Below are positions 4,903-6,087 of a stretch of 6,087 nt of DNA, piece after piece. Position numbers and translations under genes: made by a program. The notes beneath the pieces were generated by a model that saw nothing but the letters and a program-made list of their open reading frames with translations, was not told the origin of the DNA and did not search any database. Source of the stretch: Verrucomicrobiia bacterium (lineage in GTDB: Bacteria; Verrucomicrobiota; Verrucomicrobiia; Limisphaerales; DTLC01); the NCBI GenBank assembly GCA_025061935.1, contig JANWZY010000181.1:1-6087 (forward strand). The letters are read 5' to 3'. Within the stretch, counting starts at the first letter, position 1, and each line of letters starts with the position of its first letter.

Positions 4903-6087
4903 ATGCACATTCCTACGCGCAGCGAGTTCTTGAAGTTAGCAGAGCAGGGCAACGTCGTGCCCGTCACCTGCAGACTGCTGGCAGACTTCGAGACACCCCT
5001 TTCGGCGTACGTGAAGATACGCGGCCCTGGCGAGGCATTCCTGTTGGAATCGGTCGAGGGTGGTGAGCACCTCGGGCGATACTCGTTTGTCGGGTGCAAC
5101 CCGCGGGGAATCATCCGACAGGTCGGCGACCGCGTCGAAATACTTGAAGCCGGCAATGTCACCGAATCTTTCACCATCAGACCCAAGCATATGGGCACAG
5201 GGCCAGTTGCAGGCAACCAAGCTGCGCACGTGCGAACGGACGCGCCCGACGCCGTCGGATCAACTCTTATCAATGACGGGCTTGAGGCGGTCGAGCGGGT
5301 CATGAACCGGTACCGCGCAGTCCGCGTGCCGGGCCTGCCAAGATTCACAGGCGGCGCCATCGGTTATATCGGATACGAATTCATCCATGACATCGAGCCG
5401 GTCGTGCCCCGCCCGCCGCACGACGAGCTGCAGACGCCCACACTCTACTTCATGATTGCTGACGAGCTGCTGATCTTCGACCGCGTCGCACAGACGATCA
5501 CCGTGCTTGTGAATGCGTTCCTGGACGAGCACCCGAGTCCGGACGCGGCATACGACGAGGCAGTGAGCGAGATCGAGCGGCTCGTCACACTGCTAGAGCA
5601 ACCAATGCAGTACACGCCCGTGGCGGTGCCCGACGAGACGCCCGACATCAGTTTTGTGTCAAACATGAGCAAAGAGAAGTTCATAGCCAACGTGCTCAAG
5701 GCCAAAGAGTACATCAACGCGGGCGACATAATCCAAGTCGTGGGCTCACAGCGGTTTTCGGCCAAGGTCAACGCTACGCCGCTGGACATTTATCGCGCTG
5801 TGCGCTCGATCAATCCTTCTCCTTACATGTTCCTGCTTGAGCTTGACGGGTTCGCGCTAGTCGGCGCTTCACCCGAAATCCACGTCCGCTGCGAAGACGG
5901 CCGGGTCGAGATCAGGCCGATAGCCGGGACGCGGCACCGCGGTAAAACCCCCGAAGAAGACCTCGCGCTCGAAAAAGAACTGTTGGCCGATCCGAAAGAG
6001 CGCGCCGAGCACGTCATGCTGGTGGACCTTGCACGGAATGACATCGGCCGGGTCTGCGAGTTCGGAAGTGTCCGCGTCAAAGATTTG
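4903..6087 (+). CDS. trpE: Anthranilate synthase component I TrpE (C-terminus beyond the window)
   Basis: TrpE makes anthranilate from chorismate, with ammonia from TrpG, at the first committed step of tryptophan synthesis. 395 codons are open to the window edge; the family is about 500 residues, so roughly the last fifth is missing. The N-terminal half has FLLESVEGGEHLGRYSFVG (46-64), whose LLES is the tryptophan-feedback motif, and PGLPRFTGGAIGYIGYEFIHD (143-163). The catalytic domain shows NAGDIIQVVGSQRFSA, NPSPYMFLLEL (304-314), ALVGASPEIHVR, RPIAGTRHRGKT (338-349) and EHVMLVDLARNDIGRV (369-384). NPSPYM and LLES together favour TrpE over PabB and suggest that feedback inhibition by tryptophan is retained. 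Residues about 93-123 look longer than the linker I expect. The start follows a strong GGAGG and sits 2 bases after the membrane gene. No tryptophan-rich leader peptide is evident upstream. Confidence 0.96.
   Translation, partial: MHIPTRSEFLKLAEQGNVVPVTCRLLADFETPLSAYVKIRGPGEAFLLESVEGGEHLGRYSFVGCNPRGIIRQVGDRVEILEAGNVTESFTIRPKHMGTGPVAGNQAAHVRTDAPDAVGSTLINDGLEAVERVMNRYRAVRVPGLPRFTGGAIGYIGYEFIHDIEPVVPRPPHDELQTPTLYFMIADELLIFDRVAQTITVLVNAFLDEHPSPDAAYDEAVSEIERLVTLLEQPMQYTPVAVPDETPDISFVSNMSKEKFIANVLKAKEYINAGDIIQVVGSQRFSAKVNATPLDIYRAVRSINPSPYMFLLELDGFALVGASPEIHVRCEDGRVEIRPIAGTRHRGKTPEEDLALEKELLADPKERAEHVMLVDLARNDIGRVCEFGSVRVKDL

Noticed and set aside
1..6087. CRISPR array, tRNA or rRNA gene, insertion sequence
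   Set aside because: No regularly spaced repeats, cloverleaf-like segments, rRNA cores or transposase reading frames were found on either strand.

Overview
The window carries chromosomal biosynthetic genes of a fairly GC-rich bacterium. Two small toxin-antitoxin-type gene pairs lie among them. The housekeeping proteins (PurQ, PurS, HisF, HisI, TrpE) and a four-helix membrane protein carrying an LDFLST / EGNP signature remind me most of Verrucomicrobiota (Limisphaerales / Pedosphaera-like). That is recall of protein style, not a search, and should be held loosely. Shine-Dalgarno sequences are scarce: only trpE, and weakly the HEPN gene, show one.

Layout. On the minus strand, purS (779-1018) is followed by purQ (6-728); together they encode two subunits of the multi-subunit FGAM synthase of purine synthesis, and purL would be expected beyond the left edge. 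A 211-base divergent gap holds a perfect 12-bp palindrome just upstream of purS. From 1230 everything is on the plus strand: an MNT-type minimal nucleotidyltransferase (1230-1553) overlapping a HEPN-domain gene (1534-1920), hisF only 8 bases later (1929-2702), a DUF433 antitoxin-like gene (2850-3080), a DUF5615 PIN-like toxin gene broken by an in-frame TAA (3087-3452), a gene-free stretch (3453-3845), hisI (3846-4241), a membrane protein of unknown role (4331-4900) and trpE (4903 to the window end, C-terminus missing).

How it fits together. HisF and HisI act in histidine synthesis and TrpE commits chorismate to tryptophan. The purine, histidine and tryptophan pathways share PRPP-linked chemistry, and HisF releases AICAR, a purine intermediate. 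The small gene pairs flank hisF on both sides and separate it from hisI. The MNT/HEPN pair is visibly less GC-rich than hisF, which suggests later insertion into a biosynthetic neighbourhood. The points most worth a second look are the nonsense-interrupted DUF5615 toxin beside an intact partner, the MNT/HEPN pair abutting hisF, and the membrane protein whose 3' end carries the trpE ribosome binding site. I see no wholly new system; the novelty here is mainly in arrangement.
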